64,000 nucleotides of DNA. Source: Triatoma infestans (taxonomy: Eukaryota; Arthropoda; Insecta; Hemiptera; Reduviidae). The stretch is taken from NCBI GenBank assembly GCA_011037195.1, contig JAAEAF010005008.1:1-64000 (forward strand). Direction: 5' to 3'. The notes under the pieces are model-generated. The model did no database searches. It saw only the letters and a program-made list of their open reading frames with translations, and was not told the origin of the DNA. Position numbers and translations under genes: made by a program. Below are positions 10,621-21,345 of this stretch, piece after piece (the stretch's first letter is position 1; each line of letters begins with the position of its first letter).

Positions 10621-11924
10621 CCCCTAATAAATTCTTCTTAAGATCCCCAATATTCTGAAGGTTTTAGAGAGAACATATTTTCCTCATCTTCCTGGTGAGG
10701 AAGGCTACTAAATATTCTCTGAATGGTAGCCTGCAGTCCGTGACAAGAGATGTGTGAGAATTTCCTCCGTTTTCCAGCAGAATCTGCACAGGCTATAACT
10801 TTTCCATGCCCATCTTCGTTAGGTTGCTCTGAGTATATTCTGAGGATACTCGTAAGAATGCGGAGCCTCTTACTAAGTCCAATGCATACCTCCGATCTTT
10901 TTTTTTTGTAATCTCTCAATCAGATCTTTGCCTGCCCCAATCCTTGGGAAGGAGTTCCTCTTTCTTAAGTTCCCCCAAAAGAAACTGGTCGCTGCCCTCC
11001 CCCCCAAAAAAAGTTCAGGCCCTAAGAGTGTGAATACAGTGCCACTCCCTTTTATTCCTCTTCGTTTTATTTAGAAAGTCGTCTGAGTATTTCACAACAA
11101 ATTGTAATTTTTTTTTTTAAACCAAGACTGATAAAATTTCAATAATTTTCCTTTTAAAGAAACTTCGATTATATACTAATTTACTGGATATTATTATGAA
11201 ATTGAATCACTTTTAAATTCTTACTTTATTTTGTAACTTAAATAATATTAATAATTTAAATTATGCTCAAATCAAGTCCTTTGATCTTTTATTCATGTTT
11301 TTAATATTATGTGAACAACAAATTGTTCTTTGTGTCGGTTTGTTTGGTATTTCTAAATTAATTTGTATGGTCTCATCATAACTATCAATAGTAATCATTA
11401 TTTTATATCATATTTAGTTAATAATTTTATTATTATTTATTAATAAAATAAATCCAATCATAGAAAATAAAAAATTATTATTAATCTACTCAAAAACGTA
11501 ACGTATAATTTTAATATTTGTTAAAGGCAGATATTCATAATTAAATTACGTAATTATATTACATATTATTGTATATTCTTAAATGTTTTTCCATTTTTAA
11601 TATTTTTTTTTTTATGAAGAAAGGTTTGATTATCTGAATGTAAAATGATGAAGCCCTAGCCATCCATGTTTAATTTATTTTAACATGATTAAAGTTACCT
11701 TCTTCCTCTTATCAGAAATATCCTTTTTCATTCTCATATTTCCAGCCAGTAATCGCAGAGATACATTGCTGTGCAAACAAAGCCTGGAAATAAATAAATA
11801 AATAAAATTGATTTTGCAAAATATTCTTAAATTTATTTTTCTATTCAGTTGTTTATTCATTAAAAAGTTGTTTGCCTTATTCTGTAAAACTAGATTAACG
11901 TAAACCAGTTTAAATATTTTCCGT
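10621..11924. other. AT-rich stretch without recognised gene
   Basis: A minus-strand open frame at 10638-10919 (93 codons) lies in a moderately GC-rich patch but has no recognisable domain. From 11100 to 11900 the sequence is extremely AT-rich. Confidence 0.45.
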
Positions 11925-12180
11925 TATAGGCTACTTCATTTTGTGGTCATCGACCGGTTTCGGGCGTTCGCCCATCATCAGGATGTTTTTCGTCAAATGA
12001 TGTGATAACATAGACTTGCACAGAGCAAATTTTATATCAAATTTTAACCAGTTGATACAATGGTTGTAAAAATGTTTTTTGTTGGATTTAACTAGATTAA
12101 GAGGGGTGTTGCTACCTGAGTGGGAAAACACATGTTCGGTCTTTAGAGGGGCATATTGTTCCAACAAGTGGGGATGAGTA
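11925..12180 (-). mobile_element. Single-arm hammerhead-family A copy with extra 5' body
   Basis: Unlike the other copies this is one arm only, on the minus strand. It keeps about 130 bp upstream of the shared gctctgtgcaagtctatgtt block. An open frame runs from 12167 through that body and across the ribozyme to 11931. The upstream part (12046-12167) could be the end of the parent element's coding or leader region; I do not recognise a domain. Confidence 0.6.
11948..11985 (-). ncRNA. Hammerhead ribozyme motif, all core residues intact
   Basis: Minus strand, 5' to 3': stem I strand CATC (11985-11982), CTGATGA, a T, stem II GGGC with loop GAAC and GCCC, GAAA, CCGG, TC as the cleavage dinucleotide, and GATG (11951-11948) closing stem I with four pairs. 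All residues needed for hammerhead catalysis (CUGANGA, GAAA, UH) are present. Stem III would be only CCGG, which is self-complementary with no loop, so the RNA would have to act as a dimer. Short stem III and dimeric action are known for the hammerheads of Penelope-like elements. It resides in the element at 11925-12180. Confidence 0.8.
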
Positions 12181-12224
12181 TCTTAAACTAATTTTTTGAA
12201 GGCGATTTAATTTGATAATTAATT

Positions 12225-12470
12225 ACGTGGTAGCGCGCTGGATTAGCAACGCGGAAGTCCCGGGTTCGAATCCAGCTTACTGCTCTTAGATTTTTCTCAC
12301 TGTCCTCTACAACTCACTGTCGGTGACAGGCAGTGTTATCTGTAGCTAGAGAACGCTGCTTGGAGGCCGGCTATGCACTAAAGAAGGCTCCGGGGCGGCA
12401 CAATAGATCTTTCAGGTCGGAGTGCAATATCTCCTACAACAATCTATAAGACTATCTTATTGTTTGATTT
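12225..12470 (+). mobile_element. tRNA-derived SINE, first tail type
   Basis: The head has an eroded A box (cgtggtagcgcgctgg, 12227-12242) and a good B box, ggttcgaatcc (12262-12272). The body has gtcggtgacaggcagtg and the tail aatagatctttcaggtcgga, the tail type found in the hAT-like composite. The hAT part is not seen here. Confidence 0.75.
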
Positions 12471-15035
12471 ATTTATAACAGAGCGAGATACACTGTGTCA
12501 GCCGTTGATACTGTGTGAATAGTTACTGACAAGAAATGATAAAATGAGCTGAATGTTCGTAAGATAGTACAGATAAATAAATATGTTGTAGAAAAATTAT
12601 TAATCTATATACGCAAGTTGTTTAATAATTACGCATACCATTCTACATTTCACCTTTCATAATTCGCATACACCATTCGCGCACGCATTTATACTTAAAT
12701 ATGGATTCTTTACATGCCTATGTCTATGCTTGAAACCGGTTTATCTCCACAAAAAGAAGCAGGCTACCACGGAAAAGATCTCTGATGTAAACCAGTTTAT
12801 CTCATTTCCAATGTTTTACTACTTTTTCTTAGTGCAATAAAGGAAAGAATTGTGACAGTGTCACAAGGAAATTTTCGAACTCTGACTTTTCACCGCAAAT
12901 GCATGTGTATTAATCAGGTTGACGGCATAAGAAAAAAAAATCTTGTTAGCGTTTTGATCTTGTAAGTGTATATTTTGTTTAAAAAGAACAAAAAAAAATT
13001 CTGAAATCGAACTTTCATACGATTTTTTCTTACTGCAAATTTACGCAATTATAAATGGACAAATATACTTCAAAATTATAATTCTTACTAAGATGTTCAG
13101 TTCTTTATCAAAATCTTTAATGAATTTAATGAAAACCTCCGGGTTTTTTTTTTATGGAGAAAATTCCAGAAAAACTAAAAACACAGTTTGCGCATCTTCA
13201 GAAAAAAAGGCACTTCCGATCAACCGAACATCAAATTTTAAGGAGTTGGTTGTGTGATACTATCGCGCTCTTCATTTCCCTAGAAATTATATCTATAAAT
13301 ATATATTTTATTTGAAAAATATCATTATTTGAAGAATATTGTAACATTCGCTGGCAAAAAGGGTACACCCAGGTAGAAGACTACCGTTACAGAAGAGTTC
13401 ATAGAACTTAGTCACCTTTGTCTTTTGGCCTCCCCTCGCAGGGAAGGATTTGAATTACGAAGAGAAAGCATTCTTTCAAGAGAGGGAGTCTAAATACTAA
13501 AATTTAAAGTTTAAATAAAACATTGTTATTGTATATATAATTTGTATTTATAGGAGTAGGAGACAGTCGTGTGAGTGTTGCACACCAGTTTTTTGTTCGT
13601 CCTATTATTTGCCCAAATGGTTTGGTATTAGTTAGAAGTTGCGTTTGATAGATCTTCCAATGTACAATTTGTCCCTCATATGGCAACTTCATCCTATAAC
13701 GACCACAATATATTTGTTTTATATAAAAGGCCACTAACTAAACGTTTAGTAAAACTTCCTGATATGAAGAAATACTTTGTCAATTAGTCATAATTACAAT
13801 TATTAATCATAATCATAGTTGGAATTAGAGAAAATTGTCTGGGCGGTTCACACCTGTTATTTGTTACAATCAATATGACATCCTTTAATGTAACGTTCTA
13901 AATCTACTAATTAATTGTATAATATATCGCCTTTGTTCCCTTGTTCGTGTTATCCAATGTATGAGAAATACTCGTAGAATGCCAGTAATGTTTTGTTTGC
14001 ATTACCATGAGACCACTGTTTCATACTAAATGCCTCCACTTCTATTTAGCCATCTTTCACACCCACTCATCATGCAGGCCGGTGGCAATTAAGTAAATTT
14101 CTAAATCGGCTTAAAATTAATTGAACAACCTGGTTCTATTCCTTCTTTTTTTTTTTAACCATAAAAGGAATATTTCAAATTTAATGGTTTTTGGTATACG
14201 AAGAAACTTTCTTTCTATAGCCAATTTATGGTTACTGCTTTCTGATGCTATTATTTCAAGTTGTCGTTAGCCCCTAATTGGATATAAAGTTTTAATGGAT
14301 TTTCATCTGACCGCTTTCATGGAAAAAGAAAAAAAACAAATAAAAATTGGCATCGTATAAAGTATAATAAATTCTCTGAATTATGTTTGGCTTTTAAAAG
14401 ATTTTCAACACATTTCCATTCAAGGATATTAATCCAAAAAAAACAAAAAATGCGCGACTTTGAAATTGTATATAAAGCCAAATTATTGTAACACATATAG
14501 ATCTTCCGAATACTTTTATATTCTGTTACTGCTGCAAGACGGTGGTATAGTGTCAAATTGTCGGATTGAGTTTTCATCGGGAATTCAGGAAATTGGGATT
14601 CTCCTTAATTTAATGCAAAAGTGTTTTTTTTTTGCGAATAATTTCAGTTTAAATATAAGAAATATCTCAAAAAAACGAAACTTGATATTCAGTTCAATCT
14701 CAATAATCCCGTACGATCCACTTATTCGTCACCATTACAGAATAGCTATTTTCAATTTTTTATTTAATTTACGATTTTCTTTAAAAATGACACCAATATC
14801 TTTGTTTAAATTTTTCATGCTAACTACAAAAGTCTATAATTTTTATTTGGAAACTGTTTTTTTTTGGCAGGAATTTTTTTTTTTTTGTAGGTTTTTGGCC
14901 CGGGGACAATTGTAAATTTTCAAAAACCTACTTACTTCATGTGGCCCAAGAAAAAGTACGTTGAGCGGAGGAACAATCTCTTTTATCACAAACTCACTGT
15001 CTTATACAGTCGCGCAAAATTCATAAAAAATTGCA
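12471..15035. other. AT-rich repeat debris, no gene
   Basis: A small hammerhead-family remnant (gaaaccggttt...aagaagcaggctacc) lies at 12733-12775. Sequence at about 12990-13280 and 14600-14900 resembles decayed monomers of the abundant repeat. Two open frames near 13504-13734 and 14317-14915 show no domain I recognise. Confidence 0.4.
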
Positions 15036-15802
15036 CTTTGTCGGTGTAGTGGAATCGATTGTCGTGATGTATCGGATCCCACCGCTGCCACCAGATGTAG
15101 TGGAATTAATTGTCGCGGTTCCTGAGGTATGAAGTTAGATGTCTTGAAGAGGGATTTATTAGGCGGAAGTTAGTTTAGAGAATTACTAACACTGAATTTG
15201 TAAAAATAGAATATATTTTAACAATAATTTGAATGAGCCTAATGGTAACTACAATTAATATGATTTGATAAAAGTAAATAAATAATTTTAAGAGTTAAAT
15301 AACAAATAATTTAAAATGATTATAATAAATAAATTAATATGCACAACTATGAAAATAATTATAAGTAAAACCTTGAATAGGGACGCGCTCGGAACTCAAG
15401 TATAACTGTTGCTGTAAAATGATACTGATATAATGATGTGGCTACTCGTATAATGATGAATGATATAATGATCCCCTCTTCCAGTGGGGCGAAGTTTATA
15501 TTAGTCTTACTCACACACTGTCAAGTAGCATGACAGTGCTAAGACATCTCTAGTAGCATGCGACCTTGTGCGACCTTGGTTAGGTCGGCGACCAGTGATT
15601 CAGGTCAGTGGCCAGATTTGGTCGCCCATCGGCGACTTTCAAAGACCAGGTGGCTTCTGTTCAATAGACAGGGCTTTATCGGTGCTTGTCTTTGATACCT
15701 TTGTATTGAAAAGGCAGCAGCCGGCTGTGGGGCCACTAGTTATAAATTATTCTTTCTTTTTGTTATATTTTGTGAAGGCTTTGACATTGCTATGTCATTA
15801 CA
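15036..15802 (-). mobile_element. LTR with possible primer-binding site
   Basis: The LTR is 15096-15802 (707 bp). Read on the minus strand it begins TGTAATGACATAG and ends TTCCACTACA, fitting the TG...CA rule. Two bases further on the minus strand lies TGGTGGCAGCGGTGGGATCC (15074-15093), which has the TGG start and the position expected of a tRNA primer-binding site. Only about 60 bp of internal region follow before the match is lost. A second copy of the LTR is at 33374-34114. No pol gene is present. Confidence 0.65.
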
Positions 15803-15939
15803 ACGGCAAATTATAAAGCTATCTTAAAGATACCTTAATTCAGAAAGATTTTAGTCGATCTATGACAGGCTTTATTAACATTTAAATCCTTTATTGATAA
15901 ATAAGGAAATCAATAAAACCAAATGATAATTCTCTATTT

Positions 15940-16860
15940 TTATTGATATTAATTATATCAATTTCATATATAATTGTATTAAAAGGAGTAACTGGTCTTA
16001 ATCAAAACACCACCATATCTCCTGGCAATAATGACCTCATTTCTACAGGACAGAATATTTGTAGTACGCATAAACTCAACTCTCAGTACTCAGTTCCCAA
16101 CGGGTCCGTTCTTAGCCCCGTTCTATTTACCATTTACACGCACGACACCCCTGCTCTAACTACTTCTATACTTGCTACTTATGCAAGATGATACCCTACT
16201 ACTTAATAACAGACTGATTTTACTATTGCAAACTAGATATTAACATACAAAAAACACAGTCAAAAATTTTTACCATTCGCCGAACGCAAACCGTTACTAA
16301 TCTAAAGATCAACAGCACTGACATACAGTGGAAGAAAACGGACGAACCCAAAGTACCTTGGCCTACAACTGGACACCAAACTTACGTGGACTCCTACATA
16401 ACCCTAAAGCTGCGACAGGCTTATCAAATCTCTCAGACAGCTCTATCCACTCATTAACAGACGCACACCACTGAAACCACAATGCTCTAGACTTCTCTAC
16501 ACCTCTGTACTTCGACCGCTACTAACGTACGCCTGTCCCGTATGAATAGGAGCTAACAAGATTGCTCTAACAAACTACAGATCTTCCAAGACAAAGTCCT
16601 GTGTATCGCCCTGTGCACTGTGCGGCTTGCACTGTGGTTTATACGGAACGAACAGTTCCCTAGGGAGCTGCAATAATCATTCTTAAAAGAATTCTTGGAA
16701 AAGACAACACAAAAATTTTTAGACAACTTACCCAATACAGAAGCTGGGACAGACCACAGACTTGGACTGACAACAGCACAACTAAGTCTGAAACCAAAAC
16801 TGCCACAAGACCTACTTATCACAAGCAGCAGCCTTATTATAAAATAAAGGAGTAAGCAAA
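15940..16860 (+). pseudogene. Jockey-type LINE reverse transcriptase fragment
   Basis: The frame from about 15960 reads SVPNGSVLSPVLFTIYTHD, the motif that precedes the RT active site, and should continue to the catalytic YADD. A single extra A at about 16185 breaks it (TATGCAAGATGAT), so the frame stops there. Downstream, in changing frames, I can read LGL-DTKLTW, TSVLRPLLTYACPVW and IFQDKVLCIAL, typical of the thumb and C-terminal part of jockey elements. The end is near 16855, close to an AATAAA-like signal. EN and most RT sequence is absent. Confidence 0.85.
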
Positions 16861-16861
16861 A

Positions 16862-17510
16862 GTTTTGTGAGTGTTTCATAGCAGCTTTTTTTATTTTATT
16901 ACTTTCTCTTACTCCTAGCAAGAGGAAGTAATATAATCCTGTCAAATTTTCGATATTGAGTTTCCACCGGAAATACACGTTTTGAGGTCCCCTGAGTCCA
17001 AAAAAAAAGTGGTTTTCGGAAAATGGTTTGGGTGTGTGTTGTGTATGGATGTATGGATGCTTGAACATCATAGCTCAAAAGCGAAAAATCGCACAAAGTT
17101 CAAACTTGATATCATGGGATCGACAGTAAGTTATCTGTCAAAATTTCTCAACCGGAAGTAGTACGTCTTTACTGAACTTTTTTTTTTTCGTTTTTCGCGA
17201 TTTCCTCAAAAATGGCTCCAACGATTTTTCGTTGAACTTGGTATATCAAGAGTTCAATTTTTATTCGTACTAAGAGCTACAATTTTTGTTCGTAAAATTT
17301 CTCTAGAAAAATTCATTACAGCGGCTTTTAGGGGAGAATGGGGTTATGTTTTCATAATAAAGTGCTATTTCCGTTTATTATACAGTTCTGTCATATAAAT
17401 AATATTATTTTGAATTGAATCTGTTGCAAAAATTACGAGCTTGATGAATTACGTGCTCAATTGACCGGAAGTGGGTTTTTCAGTTTCTACATTTTCACAA
17501 AAAAAAACTC
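16862..17510 (+). mobile_element. Abundant hairpin-ended repeat, hairpin side
   Basis: A TCTGGTGTG-type end of one copy (tgtgagtgtttcata, 16866-16880) is followed at once by the hairpin of the next (actttctcttactcctagca, from about 16902). After that come the conserved ttgaggtcccctgagtcc, a GT-rich tract and one complete monomer of about 300 bp. It breaks down after the second accggaagtg, near 17465. Adjacent end-to-start copies suggest tandem or targeted insertion. Confidence 0.8.
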
Positions 17511-18311
17511 GGATGGATTTCTTTAATATACTATGAATAAGGTTTAGTTCATTAGTTATACTATAAGTTTATTCATTTTGTTGGGTATACTTAATATCTA
17601 AACCTGCACTACACCCGTGTCTTGCAAGAAATAATTGTTTTAGCTTGTAAAATGTCACAAAAGTTACTTACTTACGTATAGGTTTCTTTTTCCTTGGCTG
17701 GGGTGTTTTGTTAAAACTCCCTTATTGTTACTTATAGGTTTGTTATTTATCGCTTAATTCATGCTGTGAGTGTTTCACATTAGTTTTTTTTTTTACATGT
17801 AAGCAATTATGGAATATGTAAAATATTCTAACTACTATAAGTGTAAATATTTAGTTAGAATATTCCACCGTATGCGTGACTTATTTGAAAGCGTTAATAA
17901 TACTTGCAAATGAATTCAGTTTACTGACTTGACTAAGGTGTTCAACTTGACGTGCCCTCTATTACACATTCTCTCCCCCATAAAGTATGTCTTGTATTTC
18001 TGCTGCACCTTTCTCCTCCTGTTTGATTTCATCCTATGTTATGTAACTATTCTCACTAATAATATGCTTGACCTCTTTCCTATCAAGAATATACCTAAAG
18101 TAATAACTTGATTACAGTTTCTGGTTTGTATAATTTAACAGTTTTCTTCATTAAACTAACAAAATCTGGGTATGAAATGCTCACACAACTTTCTCTAACT
18201 GCTATTAATATAATATTATAATATATAAACTTTATTTAATAAAATTATATTATATAATTGATATTAATACAAATATATATTTTCCTTTTGTAGAGACCCT
18301 AAGGAAAACAA
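17511..18311. other. AT-rich sequence with two repeat ends
   Basis: TCTGGTGTG-type ends of the abundant repeat occur at about 17762-17783 (plus) and 18163-18205 (minus). The remainder is AT-rich with no recognisable gene. Confidence 0.5.
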
Positions 18312-18319
18312 TAATTTTG

Positions 18320-19202
18320 TAATGGGACCCGCATCATTAAAGATTCATAGGATACGAAGAGCGGAGAAGCAATATAATGGATGTATAGATTGTTGTAGGG
18401 GATTATCGCACTGTGACCTGAAAGATCTATTGTGCCCCCCCAAGGCCTTCTCAGTGCAATGCCGGGCTCCAAGCAGTGTTCGCTGGCTACAGACAACATT
18501 GCTCATCACCGTACAGTGAGGCTCCTAAAAACAAAAATATCTAAGGGCCGCATGCTGGATTCGAACCCGGGACCTCCGCGTTGCTAGTCCAGCGCGCTAC
18601 CACTGAGCTAATCCCTTCTTTTCCCCTAGCTTTTCCATTTAACTAGGGACGGAGACCCTAGTTTGTGTACTGCGTTTGTCCTTGTCTGTAAAGTGTAGAG
18701 TGTATGTAGTTTAAGTGGATTTTGTACTGTTCTGACGAAGTGCATGGAGTACTGATCTGTGGTAACCCGTGGGGTCGCTACTTCCCAAGTAACTGCTTGC
18801 AACAGATACCCCTTGCGGGCTATAATGGATGTGAGAAGCGGAGTGAATTAGAGAGAATGGATTTTAGAATAATAAATTAGATGATATGCTGAACACTGTA
18901 AATGAAAAGAGCACACAGACTTCAAAGATTTTACAGTAAAATAGAATTTAGGTAGCGAGAGAAATATAAAGAGACAGACTGGCTGAGTAATGAGAAGGCA
19001 AATAGAAAGGTTGCTGACTGATTGTACTCTTGTATAACGGTCGTAAACTGTTCCAAACGATTCAGCTGTCGTTCTATTTATATCAACCGAACTCTCTCTT
19101 CCTAGTCTGGCCTAGGTGGGAAGTAACTAACTTTTGATTCTTGTAATGTGTGCTTCTCAGCATTGTGGATCCTGTGAATCTTTAATGATTCGCATCCCAT
19201 TA
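18320..19202 (-). mobile_element. hAT-like non-autonomous element, 883 bp
   Basis: Both ends start TAATGGGA and carry related terminal inverted repeats of roughly 50 bp containing atcattaaagattcatagga. The element is flanked by a perfect 8-bp direct repeat, taattttg (18312-18319 and 19203-19210). Eight-bp duplications and a YARNG start fit the hAT superfamily. Inside, on the minus strand, lie a TATAAATA-like box with a downstream cagtcag, then a gcccgcaaggggtatctg block, then a complete tRNA-like SINE sequence. No transposase is encoded. Related pieces occur at 19690-19850, 23708-24345, 53430-53870 and 56753-58163. Confidence 0.85.
18375..18625 (-). mobile_element. tRNA-like block inside hAT-like element
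   Basis: Minus strand: an A box in gattagctcagtggtagcg (near 18615-18597) and a B box ggttcgaatcc (18570-18560), then a conserved body and the tail with cacaatagatctttcaggtc. These are the two internal promoters of RNA polymerase III. It is either a SINE that inserted into a hAT-like element and was copied with it, or a captured tRNA gene. The anticodon arm does not fold properly. Confidence 0.75.
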
Positions 19203-19328
19203 TAATTTTGTCGAAACGTTGGGTACTGCTTCTCGATATCTTTGTCTGTTTAATAAATATATATAAAGTGACAAACTTACTTTAAACTTCCAATTTTACT
19301 CACTTGTCTTAACATAAATATAGAGATC

Positions 19329-19414
19329 ACTTACTGAGTATACAAGTACTTACTGAGTATACAAGTACTTACTGAGTATACAAGTACTTACTGAGTATAC
19401 AAGTACTTACTGAG
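19329..19414 (+). repeat. 19-bp tandem repeat, 4.5 copies
   Basis: The unit acttactgagtatacaagt repeats four times perfectly and then partly. It is a local minisatellite without an apparent function. Confidence 0.97.
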
Positions 19415-19506
19415 GCAAGTATAGAAGTAATTAAATTGTAGTCATACATTGAGCAAAACAACATTTGAAATAACACGCCATTTCCGTAGAACTGCATCAA
19501 ATAAGT

Positions 19507-19975
19507 TTGAACTTGTTGTGGTGGTTGGTTCCGCAGAGCTGGAAAGCATCAGAGACATTTTCCGTGGCAGCCTGCTTTATTTTGTGGTCATCGACCGGTT
19601 TCGGGCGTTCGCCCATATTTAGGATGCGTTTTTCAGACAGTATGACAACACAGACTTGCACGAGCAAATTCAGTTTACACACTTTAGCTGTCACTCTATG
19701 AACCGAACTCTCTCTTCCTTGTCTGGCCTAGATGGGGAGTAACTAACTTTTGATTCATTTAATGAGTGCTTCTCCGCTCTTTGGATCCTATGAATCTATA
19801 ATGGGATCCGAATCATTAAAGAGATTCACAGAATCCAAAGAGCAGAGAGCAGGTGCAGTGTGCAAGTCTGTGTTGTCACACTGTTTGAAAAACGCATCCT
19901 GAAGATGGGTGAACGCCCGAAACCGGTCGATGACCACAAAATGAAGCAGGCTGCCACGGAAAATGTCTCTGAAGT
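19507..19975. mobile_element. Hammerhead-family A head-to-head element, split
   Basis: The left arm (19507-19685) lies on the minus strand and starts with the outer tail gtggttggttccgcagagc. The right arm (about 19855-19975) is on the plus strand. Between the arms sits a fragment of the hAT-like family (19690-19850) including two abutting terminal repeats. The left-arm ribozyme core is mutated (CTAAATA, 19589-19626). Confidence 0.75.
19895..19932 (+). ncRNA. Hammerhead ribozyme motif, intact core (CTGAAGA)
   Basis: CATC (19895-19898) pairs with GATG (19929-19932) as stem I. The core is CTGAAGA (19899-19905), GAAA (19919-19922) and TC (19927-19928). Stem II is GGGT with GCCC around GAAC, four pairs including one G-T wobble. 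The variable core position is A here and T in the copy at 11948-11985; the hammerhead consensus allows any base there. Stem III is again only CCGG. Confidence 0.75.
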
Positions 19976-19979
19976 TTGA

Positions 19980-20225
19980 ACTTATTATTAAGTTTGAGCT
20001 TGACATTGATTTTTCTTTTTTGAGATATTTAGTTCATACACATACACACACACACTCACAGGTGCAAGCAAAATACAAACACAGTTCACTAAAAATATTT
20101 TTTCCGTACCTACTCAGGGGGGCCTCAAACAAATATTTCCGGTGAAAACTCAATTTCGAAAATTTATTACGCTCGCATTACTTCCTCTTACTTAGGAGGA
20201 GTTTACAGTTTCTGTAAGTAAAAAA
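19980..20225 (-). mobile_element. Hairpin-side fragment of abundant repeat
   Basis: The order is a cacacacacactcacag tract near 20041, then ggggggcctcaaacaaat, tttccggtgaaaactcaatt and acttcctcttacttaggagg. The last is half of the terminal hairpin. Confidence 0.7.
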
Positions 20226-20559
20226 AAAAAAATCTACAAGTCAAGAATGTTCTGAGATTGTTTAGGCATTTGTTACCGATGAACGACATTGGTAAGAAAT
20301 ACTTTCACAAACTCTCACAGCAATTAATTATCTTTTTTACTTACCAACTTCTTCAAACTTGAAAATTATTCAACTCAATGTTCTTTATGTTAGATAGGAG
20401 TTATAATCGTATAATATATTAAATTGGCAGATTAGATGAAAGTCTATGTCACACTTTCCAGATATCTCAAGCTTCAATTTAGATGTGTGGGAATAAACTA
20501 AAGGACCTTTTATATATAATAAATTATAAGTTTATTGAGTTTCAATAAATCTTTTGAAA

Positions 20560-20745
20560 TATTTTGAAGAAAATCTAGAGAAACTGAAAATAATTTTTTT
20601 TTTTTTTAACCTGCTACTCCAAAAGTTTAGTATATATTCCAAATTCTGAGAAAATGTTTTAATAAAAACTGTGAAAATTTTTTTAAGAGAAAATCTTGTG
20701 AATGTTTCACATCAGATTCTAATACCTTAAAAATTCTCATATCTC
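20560..20745 (+). mobile_element. TCTGGTGTG-side fragment of abundant repeat
   Basis: Decayed monomer-like sequence ends with aaaatcttgtgaatgtttc and acatcagat (about 20690-20716), the TCTGGTGTG end in reverse complement. Confidence 0.5.
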
Positions 20746-20794
20746 AAAATATTCATTTCTACATTTTCGAAAATCTATTAACCATCATTTTAGG

Positions 20795-21025
20795 AAAGGG
20801 ATTAGCTCAGTGATAGCGCGCTGGTCTAGCAACGCGGAGGTGCCGGGTTCGAGTCCAGCTGCTACCCTTAGATTTTTTCTTCCTAGGAGCCTCTTACAGC
20901 TCACTGTTCGATGATGGACAGTGTTGTTTGTACCTAGAGAACACTGTCCGGAGACCGGCAGTGCACTGAGAACGCTGCGGGCGCCAATGACCATAGATGC
21001 TGACGCGCCTTAAATAAAAAAAAAA
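20795..21025 (+). mobile_element. tRNA-derived SINE, second tail type, with target duplication
   Basis: A box gattagctcagtgatagcg (20799-20817) and B box ggttcgagtcc (20846-20856) are followed by the family body and a tail with gccaatgaccatagatgctg and gcgccttaaat, ending in an A run. Flanks carry near-identical catcattttag (20783-20793) and catcatttttag (21026-21037), a likely target-site duplication. The tail differs from that in the hAT-like composite. The last gcgcc part probably derives from a LINE 3' end. Confidence 0.85.
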
Positions 21026-21094
21026 CATCATTTTTAGAGAAAGTAAAAATATAAAAGAACAAAATCTATTCATTAAAGATTCTATAATACTTAG

Positions 21095-21345
21095 TGTAAA
21101 AAAGGGCGGGGCCTACTTCCCCCTCTGTCTCGCACATACATGGTTGTAGGTAATGGGAGGAGTTCAATTTTCACACCCGTTCATGTGGATTGACTGTTGG
21201 ATGATGAAGTCTACATTCCCTTCATAATGATCTACTGTTGATCTACTGTTCAACATGAACGGGAGTGAAGATTAAATCCCGCCCAACTCCTACAGCCAAT
21301 TAATGTGCTTGATGGAAGGGAAAGTTGGACCCCTCCCCTTTACAG
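21095..21345. mobile_element. Palindromic MITE-like repeat
   Basis: The left arm (gggcggggcctacttcccc ... acacccgttcatgt) is mirrored imperfectly by the right arm (acatgaacgggagtg ... ccctcccctttacagcc). A further single arm, gggcgtggtctaacttcccc, is at about 21786-21860. It encodes no protein; the mobilising transposase is unknown. Confidence 0.6.

Noticed and set aside
19329..19414. Possible CRISPR-like array
   Set aside because: The 19-bp unit repeats without spacers and the context is eukaryotic. It is a simple tandem repeat.
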